DNA from: Deltaproteobacteria bacterium UBA6106 | Lineage (GTDB): Bacteria; Desulfobacterota; Syntrophorhabdia; Syntrophorhabdales; Syntrophorhabdaceae | DNA: 20,030 nt | Assembly (NCBI GenBank): GCA_002428485.1 | Contig: DIWM01000048.1 | Coordinates: 1-20,030, forward strand | Direction of reading: 5' to 3' | Shown here: positions 1 to 8,179 of the stretch, in pieces | How positions within the stretch are numbered: the first letter of the stretch is position 1 | How the letters are laid out: each line of letters begins with the position of its first letter | Program-made: the position numbers and the translations under genes | Notes under the pieces: model-generated | Database searches by the model: none | What the model saw: only the letters and a program-made list of their open reading frames with translations | What the model was told of the DNA's origin: nothing

Positions 1-293
1 AAGCAGTCCAGGTCATGCGCTTCGAATTGTACTTTCACCTTATCGAGATAATCATATGTAGGCTCAGGCATCTCGCTTACGAGAAGAACAACTTTCGCCA
101 ACTGTGCCTTCATAAGCTCGATGATCTCTTTTACATATACATTGTTCTCATAAAGACCGCTGTCGATCACCAGCCCGGCCCTGCTTAGCTCGAGGTCCTT
201 CAAGCGGTTCGGCAGTTCCTTTGCGATCTCATTGCCGACAAGCATCTCCGTCCTCACGATAAAACGAACATTCTCACGTAGATAATCTTTCAT
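1..293 (-). CDS. Iron-containing alcohol dehydrogenase-like protein, N-terminal part (runs off the left edge)
   Basis: An open frame starts with ATG at 291-293 and stays open to base 1, giving about 97 residues. A strong GGGGG ribosome site lies 4 bases before the ATG. The visible part has a Rossmann-like pattern (GLVIDSGLYENN near residue 40) and then SEMPEPTYDYLD near residue 75; the EPTYDY pattern is typical of the first domain of the iron-type alcohol dehydrogenase and dehydroquinate synthase-like superfamily. The metal ligands and the GGG nucleotide motif would lie beyond the edge and cannot be checked. It is the next gene in the same direction after the radical SAM gene, 62 bases away, so it is probably part of the sugar cluster. 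The substrate is unknown; a sugar or polyol phosphate is possible. Confidence 0.68.
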   Translation of the reverse strand, partial: MKDYLRENVRFIVRTEMLVGNEIAKELPNRLKDLELSRAGLVIDSGLYENNVYVKEIIELMKAQLAKVVLLVSEMPEPTYDYLDKVKVQFEAHDLDC

Positions 294-325
294 CAATCCC
301 CCTTCGAATATGTTCTTCTACTGAT

Positions 326-354
326 GTGAAATGTAAAAGGTGAAATGTAAAATG
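326..354. repeat. Heptamer array (gtgaaat/gtaaaag type), four units
   Basis: The gap between the alcohol dehydrogenase start and the radical SAM stop holds four consecutive 7-base units: gtgaaat, gtaaaag, gtgaaat, gtaaaat. Sixteen bases of it (333-348, gtaaaaggtgaaatgt) recur exactly at 18991-19006. No gene or terminator is visible in the gap. Confidence 0.75.
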
Positions 355-355
355 T

Positions 356-2344
356 TTAAACCTTCTTTATATCATAGTAAAGATCAGTGATGCGCATATG
401 CTCCGTCATCTTCCTCATCGTGACGTTCATATTCTGATGCCGGTATTGATCGAGGAGCACGTTCAGGGCCCTCTTTTTCTCTTCAGGGAAATAAAAGAGC
501 TGTCTGTTCCTTTTCTTTTCAAGATCCCTTTCATGCCTGTTCGCCCTCCACCCGGGAATGTCATATGCAAACTCTACTTCACTGGTTGCGCCGAAATCTA
601 TTCCCCTGCTGAAATCAAGCAATGCATGTGAAGCAAATTGAACTAAATCATCGATCTCGCTTTTCCAGGCCGGCAACATTTCTGACGCCAAAGATCCGAT
701 ATACGAATCAAAATCCTTCTTGCATTCCAGGATAACGCGCCATGTATATTTGCCGTTCATTTTTCCAACTCCGCCCTCACGGATGAATTCGAAGTTTTCC
801 GGCTTGCCGTAATGCCTGCGAAGGTCCTCAGGGGTCTCAAACCACTCGTTTTTTGCCTCGTCGCGGAAATCGTTGAAAAGAGAGCTGACCGACTGCGGCG
901 CGCGATGTGAATTTTCTATCAACGCAACGATAAAATCAACAGGGTTGATCCCTTTGGAATAGACAAATTTCATCAGATCGAAGTAGCACCTGTAGTTCCA
1001 AAAAAACTGGATGAGCCAATGGACGGGGCGGAAAAAAAGGATATCCTCTTCAGACATGGTCGACGTCGACCGGATTCCTTCCTCGCTCTCAAAGGACAGG
1101 ATGCCATTATATTGTCCGAAGGCGCTGTCGATAAGCCGGAACTTTGTTGCAAGCTCGAACCTTTTCCGCTCTTCCGGAAGTGTCAGTTCGCTACCATCGA
1201 TAAGGAGACAGTTGTAGCAGATTATATAGCTGACATCCCAGCTAAAAATGGTTCTGAGGCTGTTCAGGTGGCTCTCTTTTGTCTCTCCCGGGAGCGCCAG
1301 GATGATCTCCGTGCCAGAAACCCCCCCCGCATCATTCACATGGTCTACGATCTCCCGGAAGTATTTACTGTCGATATTGCTCCGTTTGACGTTCTTTAAC
1401 GCCACCGGGTCAAGCGACTGCAAGGATGATACGAGATATGTAGCCTCTCCCATTATCTCCGCGATCTCGATGCTCTTTCTCGTCTTTACCCAATTGATCG
1501 TGCACCGTCTCGGATAGCCCTTTGTTTGCTGGAGAAACCTGATCCGCTCCGCTATTTTAATGTCCCTCCTTGCAATGCCGAAATTCGCGTCGGCGAAGCA
1601 GAGAAGGTTGGTTCTTTTCACATGATCAGCGATATAATCCAGCTCTTCGAGCACCCTGCTTATGTCATACATCTTGACCTTGTGCTGCGACACAAGCCCC
1701 TGCGCGCAGAAGGTACAGGTAAAAGGACAGCCCCGGTTCGTTTCTATAATGGGGATCAGGTCATAGTCGAAGAACTTGTCGAGCGTTCCCGTAAGGTAGG
1801 GCGATGGGATGATATCGACGTCCTCTATCCTCTCGAGTCGTTTCCCACATATTGGCTCTCCGTTGAAAAATACACAGCCATCTATCGGATCCCGTTTGCT
1901 TCTTTTAATATCCGCGTTGTTTTCAATGAACTGTCTGAGCAGGTTCGCAAACCCTGGCTCCCCTTCATTGATAACGTAAAAATCCACCATCGGATTTTTT
2001 CTGAAGAATTCACTGTAGCCTTCATTGGTTTGATTTATATTGGGCCCGCCCCACACCACCATAGTTTTGGCGTCAACAGCCTTTGCGAGTCCGGATATTT
2101 CGTTGTTCAGGTTAGCGCTCCAGGTGTAATTGCTCAAGCCAAGGATGTCCGGAGGATCGTCCTTCAGCTCTTTAATAAGATCGCCGGGATATTTATAAAG
2201 TTCGATATCAATCTCATCCCCGAAGATCTTTTTCGCATATGATGCCAGAAACCCTATATTAAGAGGGAACATATAGGACCCTCCGCCGAGAAAGTTGTGG
2301 ACGAGGTCGCCCAGGTATATGCGAAGCCTTTTATTGTCTTTCAT
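356..2344 (-). CDS. B12-binding-type radical SAM protein
   Basis: This 662-residue protein has an N-terminal cobalamin-binding-like fold (about residues 1-150). It shows the PDILGLSNYTW element near 65-75 and NEGEPGFANLL near 126-136, but no clear DxHxxG histidine motif, so B12 may bind base-off without a protein ligand or not at all. The radical SAM core follows, with the cluster motif CPFTCTFC (C206, C210, C213) and a GTEIILALPGET strand near residue 345. A long C-terminal region of about 250 residues has no recognised domain. Start ATG at 2344 with AAGGT just upstream; the methyltransferase gene is 15 bases away. Related proteins in polysaccharide and lipid clusters methylate or rearrange unactivated carbons. 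A modifying role on the cluster's sugar is inference, and the substrate cannot be read from sequence. Confidence 0.85.
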   Translation of the reverse strand: MKDNKRLRIYLGDLVHNFLGGGSYMFPLNIGFLASYAKKIFGDEIDIELYKYPGDLIKELKDDPPDILGLSNYTWSANLNNEISGLAKAVDAKTMVVWGGPNINQTNEGYSEFFRKNPMVDFYVINEGEPGFANLLRQFIENNADIKRSKRDPIDGCVFFNGEPICGKRLERIEDVDIIPSPYLTGTLDKFFDYDLIPIIETNRGCPFTCTFCAQGLVSQHKVKMYDISRVLEELDYIADHVKRTNLLCFADANFGIARRDIKIAERIRFLQQTKGYPRRCTINWVKTRKSIEIAEIMGEATYLVSSLQSLDPVALKNVKRSNIDSKYFREIVDHVNDAGGVSGTEIILALPGETKESHLNSLRTIFSWDVSYIICYNCLLIDGSELTLPEERKRFELATKFRLIDSAFGQYNGILSFESEEGIRSTSTMSEEDILFFRPVHWLIQFFWNYRCYFDLMKFVYSKGINPVDFIVALIENSHRAPQSVSSLFNDFRDEAKNEWFETPEDLRRHYGKPENFEFIREGGVGKMNGKYTWRVILECKKDFDSYIGSLASEMLPAWKSEIDDLVQFASHALLDFSRGIDFGATSEVEFAYDIPGWRANRHERDLEKKRNRQLFYFPEEKKRALNVLLDQYRHQNMNVTMRKMTEHMRITDLYYDIKKV

Positions 2345-2359
2345 ACAGTACCTTTCAAA

Positions 2360-3037
2360 TTATTTTTCGGCATAGCCGAGGAGCTGGACCTCTTTTGAAA
2401 ATCTGATCAGTTTTTTGAATTCTGTCAGTTCGGTGGTCTGGGTATATTTTAACGGCATTAAGGCAAAAAACCTTGTGATGCCTTTAAAGAATGGATTTTT
2501 CCATGTAAAAGGAAGGTGATAGAAGTGCTCAACGAAGAAATTCCTGAAATCGAACATCTTGAACATGTCTTCCATCGAAGCCTTGGTAAATGGCGTTTTG
2601 TGCGTGTAGTCATCGTAAAATACCTTGTAATTCTTTTTCCAGTCGCAGGTTGTCGCGAGGAAAGACCCTCCCGGCTTCAGCACGCGGTAGGCCTCGCCCA
2701 TCACGTGATCGATATTGCGGATATGCTCAATGGCGGACTTCATCATGATCACATCGAAAAAATTGTCCTCAAAAGGGAAAGGCTCGTTCTCGATATTGGC
2801 GACGGCCACGTTGAGCCCCTTGTCCCTTGCGACGGTATCCATGTCGATCCCGTAGGCATCGAAACCTATCTTTCGAAAGATCTCCATATGCTCCCCCCTG
2901 CCGCAGCAAAGATCCAGCAGCTTCCCCGATCTTCTTTTGAAATAATGATCCGCCAGGTGGTTGCAGAGCTTTTCCGGGTATAAGGTATAAGGCCGTAATT
3001 CTTCGTTGTAATGGACTGTAGTGTAACGGTTTTTCAT
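2360..3037 (-). CDS. Class I SAM-dependent methyltransferase
   Basis: A 225-residue methyltransferase of the Methyltransf_11 type. Motif I is LLDLCCGRGEH (about 40-50), the acidic residue after strand 2 is in YGIDMDT (62-68), and the motif IV/post-motif region is VIMMKSAIEHI followed by YRVLKPGGSFLATT. The last 60 residues are rich in Phe and Lys and may help bind a lipid-linked or glycan substrate. Its ATG overlaps the stop of the upstream nucleotidyltransferase by 4 bases (ATGA), which implies translational coupling. Its place inside the nonulosonate genes suggests O- or N-methylation of the sugar or glycan. The acceptor is unknown. Confidence 0.85.
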   Translation of the reverse strand: MKNRYTTVHYNEELRPYTLYPEKLCNHLADHYFKRRSGKLLDLCCGRGEHMEIFRKIGFDAYGIDMDTVARDKGLNVAVANIENEPFPFEDNFFDVIMMKSAIEHIRNIDHVMGEAYRVLKPGGSFLATTCDWKKNYKVFYDDYTHKTPFTKASMEDMFKMFDFRNFFVEHFYHLPFTWKNPFFKGITRFFALMPLKYTQTTELTEFKKLIRFSKEVQLLGYAEK

Positions 3038-4113
3038 GAAAGGTTCAGACCTCCGAATTGTTCAACGCTTTTTTTGTATTCTTCCCATTGACCGATGTCG
3101 ATCCATCCCCCGTATATGGGATAAACGACGACCTTTTTGCGTTTGGACACTTTCTCAATAAGCTCGTTCATATCCATGTGTTTTTTTCTGCCAAGGTGTT
3201 TCAGCGTATCCGGTTCCATAACATAGACGCCTGTATTGATGATCGTATCGTGGACCGGTTTTTCGATAATCCCTTCAAGGACACCGTTGCTCAAGTGAAG
3301 AACGCCAAAGGGGATCTTTATCTCGTTATGACAGCCGACGATGGTGATAGCGGCGCCGTTGGATCTGTGCCACCTCAGGACATCGCCGTAATCGATGCTG
3401 AGGAGCGAGTCGCAGTTCGTCACAAAGAATGTCTCTTTAATATTATCCTTAAGGAGAAACAGGCTTCCTGCGGTGCCGTAATAATCATCTTCCTCGATCC
3501 AGTCGATCTCATAGGGAAGCTTTGCCTCCCTGAGAAAGAGTTTTATGTATTCTTTTTTATAATTAAGGGAATAGATAAACCGGTGAAAACCGAATTTATA
3601 GAAGCTCTCCATGATGAGCTCAATAACAGGTTTATTGCCTATAGGGATCAACGGTTTCGGAAGTATCCGCGTAAAGGGGTCCATGCGCGTACCTTTGCCC
3701 CCGGCCATGACAACCACAGGGTTCTCAAAGGCCTTTTTCGGTTTTGCCCCCTTTCCTTTTCCGAGTATGTCGGTCCAGAGAAGGACGTCAATAATTATAT
3801 CCTCGTTGTCGATTACCGGTATCTGCTCGATCTTGTTCTCCACCATAAGCGCCTTCACGTACTGTTTCAGGTTTGGCGTACCTTCTTTAACAGCAGTGAA
3901 CTGGCGGTTCATTACCAGCTCAATAATATCTGAGAATTTAAGCCCATTGATGAGTCCCGTCCGGATGTCTCCGTCTGTAACTGTTCCAAGAAGGGTTTCC
4001 TTTTTACTGACAACAAAGAGTATCCTCTCTGATGTTTCGCTGAGCCGCCGCATGGCCTTTTTAATTGTCGTATCCGGCGGGACAAGGAGCGATTTCAGTT
4101 TAATTTTGTCCAT
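3034..4113 (-). CDS. CBS-domain sugar-1-phosphate nucleotidyltransferase (PtmE-like)
   Basis: The 359-residue protein joins two CBS motifs (about residues 8-120; note LLGTVTDGDIR at 41-51) to a nucleotidyltransferase domain. The catalytic signature is AGGKGTRM...PKPL at 137-155, and VTNCDSLLSIDYGD is the metal-binding region. This CBS-NTP transferase layout is that of PtmE of Campylobacter, which makes GDP-glucosamine for legionaminic acid, and of the nucleotidyltransferase seen in Leptospira-type nonulosonate cassettes. The CBS pair probably binds an adenine nucleotide and tunes activity. It lies 9 bases after neuC and overlaps the next gene by 4 bases. The nucleotide and sugar used here are inferred from context, not proven. 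Confidence 0.85.
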   Translation of the reverse strand: MDKIKLKSLLVPPDTTIKKAMRRLSETSERILFVVSKKETLLGTVTDGDIRTGLINGLKFSDIIELVMNRQFTAVKEGTPNLKQYVKALMVENKIEQIPVIDNEDIIIDVLLWTDILGKGKGAKPKKAFENPVVVMAGGKGTRMDPFTRILPKPLIPIGNKPVIELIMESFYKFGFHRFIYSLNYKKEYIKLFLREAKLPYEIDWIEEDDYYGTAGSLFLLKDNIKETFFVTNCDSLLSIDYGDVLRWHRSNGAAITIVGCHNEIKIPFGVLHLSNGVLEGIIEKPVHDTIINTGVYVMEPDTLKHLGRKKHMDMNELIEKVSKRKKVVVYPIYGGWIDIGQWEEYKKSVEQFGGLNLS

Positions 4114-4122
4114 GCTGCACCT

Positions 4123-5307
4123 TTATTGCCTTCCCCGAGGCATCTCGCAGAATTGCTTCTTTACTATGCCGCTTAGATCCATTGTCTTCAGCGCCTTCAC
4201 GATCTTCTCGCTGGCGTTGCCTTTTCCATAGGGGTTTTTAAGTCCCTTCAGTGATCTTTTGAAATCATCGCCTGTCGCCTTATTGATCGCCTTCACAATA
4301 TCCTTCTTTCTGCATACAGGAACGTCAATGATGTTCTCAGAACGTATCCTTCCGCCCTGCCTGTCGCCGATATTCACTACAGGGAGCCTGAATGAAGGCG
4401 CCTCGACGATGCCCGATGATGAGTTCCCCACCATGAGGTCGGAATGCCTCAGAAGTGAGAGGTATCTCAACTGGCCGAGGGATGCGAACATCTTTGCCCT
4501 GGCGCTATTTTCCAGGACAAACTTATCCAGCAGGGACTGTATGGACCTGCCGCCCGGATCTGCGTTCGACATGGTAATCACCCAGAAGATGCCTCTTGTT
4601 TCCAAGAGTGCCTTTAAAAGTTCCTGTACCTGCAATGCTACAGGAAAATTATCGACGATCTCGGGATGGAACGTGACAACGCCTGTTTTGCCTTTTTCGG
4701 GCAGGCCGAGTTCCCTGATGATCTCTTTCCGGTTCAGCAGTTTCAGCCTGTGAATATTGTCCAGCCCCGGGGCTCCGAAGCAGAAGACCTTGTCAGGCCT
4801 TTCCCCCATCTGAATGATCCTGTCGGCGTACCTCTTCGTCGCAGGAAAGTGAATGGAGCTCATCTTGGTGATGGCGTGGCGGAACTGCTCGTCCATGACG
4901 CCTTCCGTGGCCTCGCCTCCATGGATATGGGCAACGGGTATCCTCAGCGGCACTGCTGCTGCAACGGCGGAGAATATCTCGAAGCGGTCTCCGAGGACAA
5001 GGATGATGTCCGGCCTCAACCTCTCGTAGGCCCTCGCAAAGCCGGTAACGCCCACGCCCATTGAGATGGCGGTCGACACCCCTGAATCGGAGGAAAGGAG
5101 CATCTCGACCCTGTCGGCAATCGGAAAACCGTCCTTCTCTATCTCTTCGACGGTATTGCCGAATTCAGCAGACAGGTGCATCCCGGTAACAATGAGCTGC
5201 AGTTCAAGCCCGCGGTCTTCGTGTATGCCCTTGATGATCCAGTACAGGAGGCCATACTCCGCCCGCGTCCCCGTAACAACTGCGATCTTACGCTTTGATT
5301 TCTTCAT
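4123..5307 (-). CDS. neuC: NeuC/LegG-type hydrolysing UDP-sugar 2-epimerase
   Basis: A 394-residue member of the hydrolysing UDP-N-acetylglucosamine 2-epimerase family. Visible marks are VVTGTRAEYGLLYWI at the N-terminus, HIHGGEATEGVMDEQFRHAI in the middle and MVGNSSSGIVEAPSF followed by NIGDRQGGR in the nucleotide-binding half. The enzyme releases UDP while inverting C2, giving ManNAc (NeuC) or the 2,4-diacetamido-6-deoxymannose precursor of legionaminic acid (LegG). A LegC-type aminotransferase nearby favours the LegG role; sequence alone does not settle it. There is no clear Shine-Dalgarno sequence before the ATG. The 120 bases upstream are filled by an inverted pair of heptamer arrays, so expression may differ from that of the genes before it. 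Confidence 0.9.
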   Translation of the reverse strand: MKKSKRKIAVVTGTRAEYGLLYWIIKGIHEDRGLELQLIVTGMHLSAEFGNTVEEIEKDGFPIADRVEMLLSSDSGVSTAISMGVGVTGFARAYERLRPDIILVLGDRFEIFSAVAAAVPLRIPVAHIHGGEATEGVMDEQFRHAITKMSSIHFPATKRYADRIIQMGERPDKVFCFGAPGLDNIHRLKLLNRKEIIRELGLPEKGKTGVVTFHPEIVDNFPVALQVQELLKALLETRGIFWVITMSNADPGGRSIQSLLDKFVLENSARAKMFASLGQLRYLSLLRHSDLMVGNSSSGIVEAPSFRLPVVNIGDRQGGRIRSENIIDVPVCRKKDIVKAINKATGDDFKRSLKGLKNPYGKGNASEKIVKALKTMDLSGIVKKQFCEMPRGRQ

Positions 5308-5427
5308 ATAGTATAGAGCAGTATTTCGTATTTCGTATATCGTATATCGTAAAAGGCTTTAAAGGTCTTTTGCTGTTCACTATATACGATCGACGATATA
5401 CGATATACTGCTGCTCTTGTCCTTCCG
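5308..5427. repeat. Inverted pair of heptamer arrays between neuB and neuC
   Basis: Left arm 5316-5350 contains agtattt, cgtattt, cgtatat, cgtatat and a partial cgt. Right arm 5381-5416 contains tatatac, gatcgac, gatatac, gatatac and then tgctgctc. The right arm reverse-complemented aligns with the left over about 35 bases, starting GAGCAG on both, with few mismatches and one 3-base gap. The centre (5351-5371) is itself near-palindromic, AAAAGGCTTT and AAAGGTCTTTT. A transcript could fold into a hairpin of about 100 bases, which might attenuate or protect the message. Confidence 0.8.
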
Positions 5428-6432
5428 TCATACCTCAATCAGCTCGTCTGCCATGAAATTCCGCTTTGCCTTTTTGCCGATCACTTTGTACCACATCATT
5501 GGATCGAGGCCTGTGCCGGGGCGCTTCGCTGTGATGTTCTCTTTTGAGAATATCTCGCCTCTTTTAATATCTCTGGAGGCTACGATACTCTTTCGCGCTA
5601 TGGCCCTGTTCTTCATCTCGGATGGTGACGGCCTTTTGATACCGTCTCCGAGGGCTTTCTCGATATTTCTTATGGCGGCGACCATCGCCTCGAGCTCTTT
5701 CGGCTCAAGGGACGCCTTGTGGTCGGGCCCCTTCATCCTCCTGTCGAGGGTGAAATGCTTCTCGATAACCTCCGCTCCGAGTGCAACTGCCGCTATGGCT
5801 GTCTCTAATCCCGGGGTATGGTCTGAATAGCCCACCTGCACGTCGAACCTCTTTTTCATTGCCATCATCGCAAGGAGGTTCACGTCCTCAAATGGCGTAG
5901 GGTATTCCGTGTTGCAGTGGAGCAGTGTGATGTTCCGCTTTGCGGTGCCCGCTTTTATGATGACCTTCAGGGCCCTGTCGATCTCTTTCATGTCAGCCAT
6001 CCCCGTGGACATGATGATCTTCTTTTTCAGCCCCCCGATCTTTTGCAGATAAGGCATGTTCGTTATTTCTCCCGAAGGGATCTTGAACACAGCCAGCCTA
6101 AGATCGTTGAGGAGGTCGATGCTCTGCATGTCGAAAGGGCTGGACAAAAAAGCTATCTTTTTTTTGCTGCAATATTTGAGAAGCTTTCTATGTGCCTCTG
6201 CATCAAGGGCAAGCTTTTTCAACATGCCGAGCTGCGAGCCCTTCCCGCCTGTCGTCCTCTTCTGGTATTCCGCCTTCGGTGCATCTCCACATGCGATCTC
6301 TTCCGGCACAAAGGTCTGGAATTTTACTGCATCGGCGCCTGCCTTCACTGCTGCGTCGATCATCCTCTTCGCAATATCGACGCTCCCGTTGTGGTTCACG
6401 CCCGCCTCAGCGATGATGTATGTCTTTCTCAT
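5428..6432 (-). CDS. neuB: N-acetylneuraminate/legionaminate synthase family (NeuB/LegI)
   Basis: The 334-residue protein has the usual two-domain form. A TIM barrel (1-270) condenses phosphoenolpyruvate with an N-acetylmannosamine-type sugar to form a nine-carbon sugar acid. A C-terminal SAF/antifreeze-like domain (about 283-334, SIVASRDIKRGEIF) caps the active site of the partner subunit. Conserved stretches are IIAEAGVNHNG (6-16), VKFQTF (36-41), LHCNTEYP (171-178), GYSDHTPG (201-208) and EKHFTLDR (224-231). Length and motifs are complete. Its ATG overlaps the neuD stop by 4 bases (ATGA). Neighbours point to legionaminic acid or a close relative rather than plain sialic acid. Confidence 0.93.
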   Translation of the reverse strand: MRKTYIIAEAGVNHNGSVDIAKRMIDAAVKAGADAVKFQTFVPEEIACGDAPKAEYQKRTTGGKGSQLGMLKKLALDAEAHRKLLKYCSKKKIAFLSSPFDMQSIDLLNDLRLAVFKIPSGEITNMPYLQKIGGLKKKIIMSTGMADMKEIDRALKVIIKAGTAKRNITLLHCNTEYPTPFEDVNLLAMMAMKKRFDVQVGYSDHTPGLETAIAAVALGAEVIEKHFTLDRRMKGPDHKASLEPKELEAMVAAIRNIEKALGDGIKRPSPSEMKNRAIARKSIVASRDIKRGEIFSKENITAKRPGTGLDPMMWYKVIGKKAKRNFMADELIEV

Positions 6433-7088
6433 TCCGATGTATCGTCTTTTAATCCAGGGCCTTTAACAAAATCTCTTATTTTGAAGATCGTTTTCTTCGG
6501 TACATCAGCAAAAACTGTTACCCCACTTTGGACAGAAGCAAAGTCGCCTATTTTTATGTATTGTTTCGATCTGCTTTGACTTCCAAAAAAAACTCCTTCC
6601 CCTATTTTCGTGCCGCCGTTCACCACCGCCGCTGTCGAGATGTGGCAGTGATCACCGATGACGGCGTCGTGCTCTATGATCGCTCCGGTGTTGATGATGC
6701 AGTTCCTGCCTATCTTTGCTCCGGCATTCACCACAACGTTATGCATGATGATCGTCCCTTCGCCGATAACACTGTGGCGGGAAACGTGAGCACGCGGCGA
6801 AACGATGACCGGGAGGCTTACGCCCAGCTCCTTCAAATGCTGAAATTTCTCTATCCTCACCTCAGCGCTTTTGATCTGCCCGATCGTAACGAGAAAATGC
6901 CTGTACTTTTTTACCAGCCGGCCAAGGTCGTCATCAATACCAATAATCTTGTAGCCGAGTACGGACTGGTTAACCTTTTCTGCCACGTCGATGATCCCGG
7001 CAATATGGTATTCCTTCCCCGCTTCGATAACATCGATGCAGGACCTGCAGTGGCCGCCGCCGCCAAAAAGTATCAGATCTTCCATCAT
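6429..7088 (-). CDS. neuD: NeuD/LegH-family sugar O- or N-acetyltransferase
   Basis: With the start placed at ATG 7086-7088 the protein has 219 residues, beginning MMEDLILFGGGGH, the normal start of this family. This choice gives a 4-base ATGA overlap with the aminotransferase stop and a good ribosome site (AAAGGAG about 11 bases upstream). An in-frame codon at 7166 would add 26 residues lying within the aminotransferase gene and is not favoured. A Rossmann-like N-terminal part carries GGGGH and is followed by a left-handed beta-helix (about 100-200) with hexapeptide repeats and the likely catalytic H140 in IIEHDAVIGDHCHIS. PglD and NeuD relatives acetylate an amino or hydroxyl group. Next to a LegC-type aminotransferase, N-acetylation at C4 is the likely job. 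Confidence 0.88.
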   Translation of the reverse strand: MMEDLILFGGGGHCRSCIDVIEAGKEYHIAGIIDVAEKVNQSVLGYKIIGIDDDLGRLVKKYRHFLVTIGQIKSAEVRIEKFQHLKELGVSLPVIVSPRAHVSRHSVIGEGTIIMHNVVVNAGAKIGRNCIINTGAIIEHDAVIGDHCHISTAAVVNGGTKIGEGVFFGSQSRSKQYIKIGDFASVQSGVTVFADVPKKTIFKIRDFVKGPGLKDDTSE

Positions 7089-8179
7089 TGCGATACGAGC
7101 TCCTTTATCGTTGTGCAAACATAATATATGTCTTCTTCCGAGTTGAGCGTTGAGCTGGGAAGGCAAAGCCCTCTCTCGTATATCTCACGGGAATTCCCAA
7201 ACGCGCTGCTATCGGCCGCAAAAGGTGGGAATTCAATAACGGGCATAAAGACCCTCCTTGTCGGCACGCCTTTCTCTCTCAGGGCCTTCTGGAGAGAAGG
7301 CAGGTCTGTCTTTTCCCCGAAGGTCACGCAGGTAAGCCACCATGAGCTTGCAGCGCCTTCATACTGTCCCTGAAAGGACACATCCGGTATGTTGCTCAGC
7401 TCTTCACGGTAGATCTCGCTGAAACGCCTCTTTTTGTCTGAAAAGATGTCCAGCCTTTCCATCTGTGCCATTCCAAGCGCCGCCTCAAGATTTGTCATCC
7501 TGTAGTTGAACCCTATCTCGGGGTGGTAGTATCCTTTCGACTCATCCCGCGCCTGGTTGACAAGAAACTTTATGTGCTCTAAGCTTCCCTCGTTGCTCCC
7601 GATGATCATTCCGCCGCCGCCGGTCGTGATCGTTTTGTTCCCGTTAAAGCTAAAACACCCCAGGTCGCCGATCGTCCCTGTATAACGTCCTTTGTATATG
7701 GCTCCCAGGCTTTCAGTGGCGTCTTCGATGACGACGAGCTTATACTTCCCGGCTATCTTCATTATTGCATCCATGTTGCAGGGGTTGCCGTAAAGATGTA
7801 CGGGGATGATCGCCCTGGTACGGGATGATACGCACTGTTCTATCTCCTTTGGATCGATGTTCCATGTATCTTTCTCGACATCGGCGAAGACAGGCCTGGC
7901 ATGCACATACATCACGGGGGTAACCGTTGCGACAAAGGTGAGCGCCGGCACGATCACCTCGTCACCCTTTCCGATCCCCATCTCATAGAGCGCCATGTGG
8001 AGCGCCGCGGTCCCGCTCTGGGTGGATACCGCCCTTGTTGCATTAAGATATCCTGCAAATTTCTCTTCGAACTCAGACACAAAAGGTCCGAAAGTGGAAA
8101 CAAATCCTGAGTCGATAACCTTTGAAAGATATTCTTTTTCTATCTCGCCCAGGTTTGGCGCATCAAGCTCAATGTGCAA
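7085..8179 (-). CDS. legC: DegT/DnrJ/EryC1 sugar aminotransferase (LegC-like)
   Basis: This 364-residue PLP-dependent aminotransferase belongs to the DegT/DnrJ/EryC1/StrS family. The PLP lysine is K182 in FNGNKTITTGGGG, with IIPVHLYG (124-131) and VVIEDATESLGA (149-160) before it. The N-terminus (LDAPNLGEIEKEYL, then SGFVSTFGP) resembles LegC-type enzymes, which aminate a 4-keto-6-deoxy UDP- or GDP-sugar. The start codon is TTG at 8177-8179, with GGAG 7 bases upstream; no ATG exists near the expected N-terminus. It overlaps the upstream epimerase gene by 11 bases. Families of this type recur in seven-gene nonulosonate cassettes with NeuABCD homologues and a nucleotidyltransferase, as here. 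The assignment to LegC rests on both motif and context. Confidence 0.85.
   Translation of the reverse strand: MHIELDAPNLGEIEKEYLSKVIDSGFVSTFGPFVSEFEEKFAGYLNATRAVSTQSGTAALHMALYEMGIGKGDEVIVPALTFVATVTPVMYVHARPVFADVEKDTWNIDPKEIEQCVSSRTRAIIPVHLYGNPCNMDAIMKIAGKYKLVVIEDATESLGAIYKGRYTGTIGDLGCFSFNGNKTITTGGGGMIIGSNEGSLEHIKFLVNQARDESKGYYHPEIGFNYRMTNLEAALGMAQMERLDIFSDKKRRFSEIYREELSNIPDVSFQGQYEGAASSWWLTCVTFGEKTDLPSLQKALREKGVPTRRVFMPVIEFPPFAADSSAFGNSREIYERGLCLPSSTLNSEEDIYYVCTTIKELVSQ

Noticed and set aside
1526..2242. A 238-residue open frame on the plus strand
   Set aside because: It is opposite the N-terminal half of the radical SAM gene and shows no recognisable domain.
3058..3933. A 291-residue open frame on the plus strand
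   Set aside because: It lies entirely opposite the CBS nucleotidyltransferase, which has clear catalytic motifs.
7089..7166. A longer N-terminus for NeuD starting at 7166
   Set aside because: The 26 extra residues lie inside the aminotransferase gene, do not fit the family start MEDLILFGGGGH, and the ATG at 7088 has a better ribosome site and an ATGA overlap.
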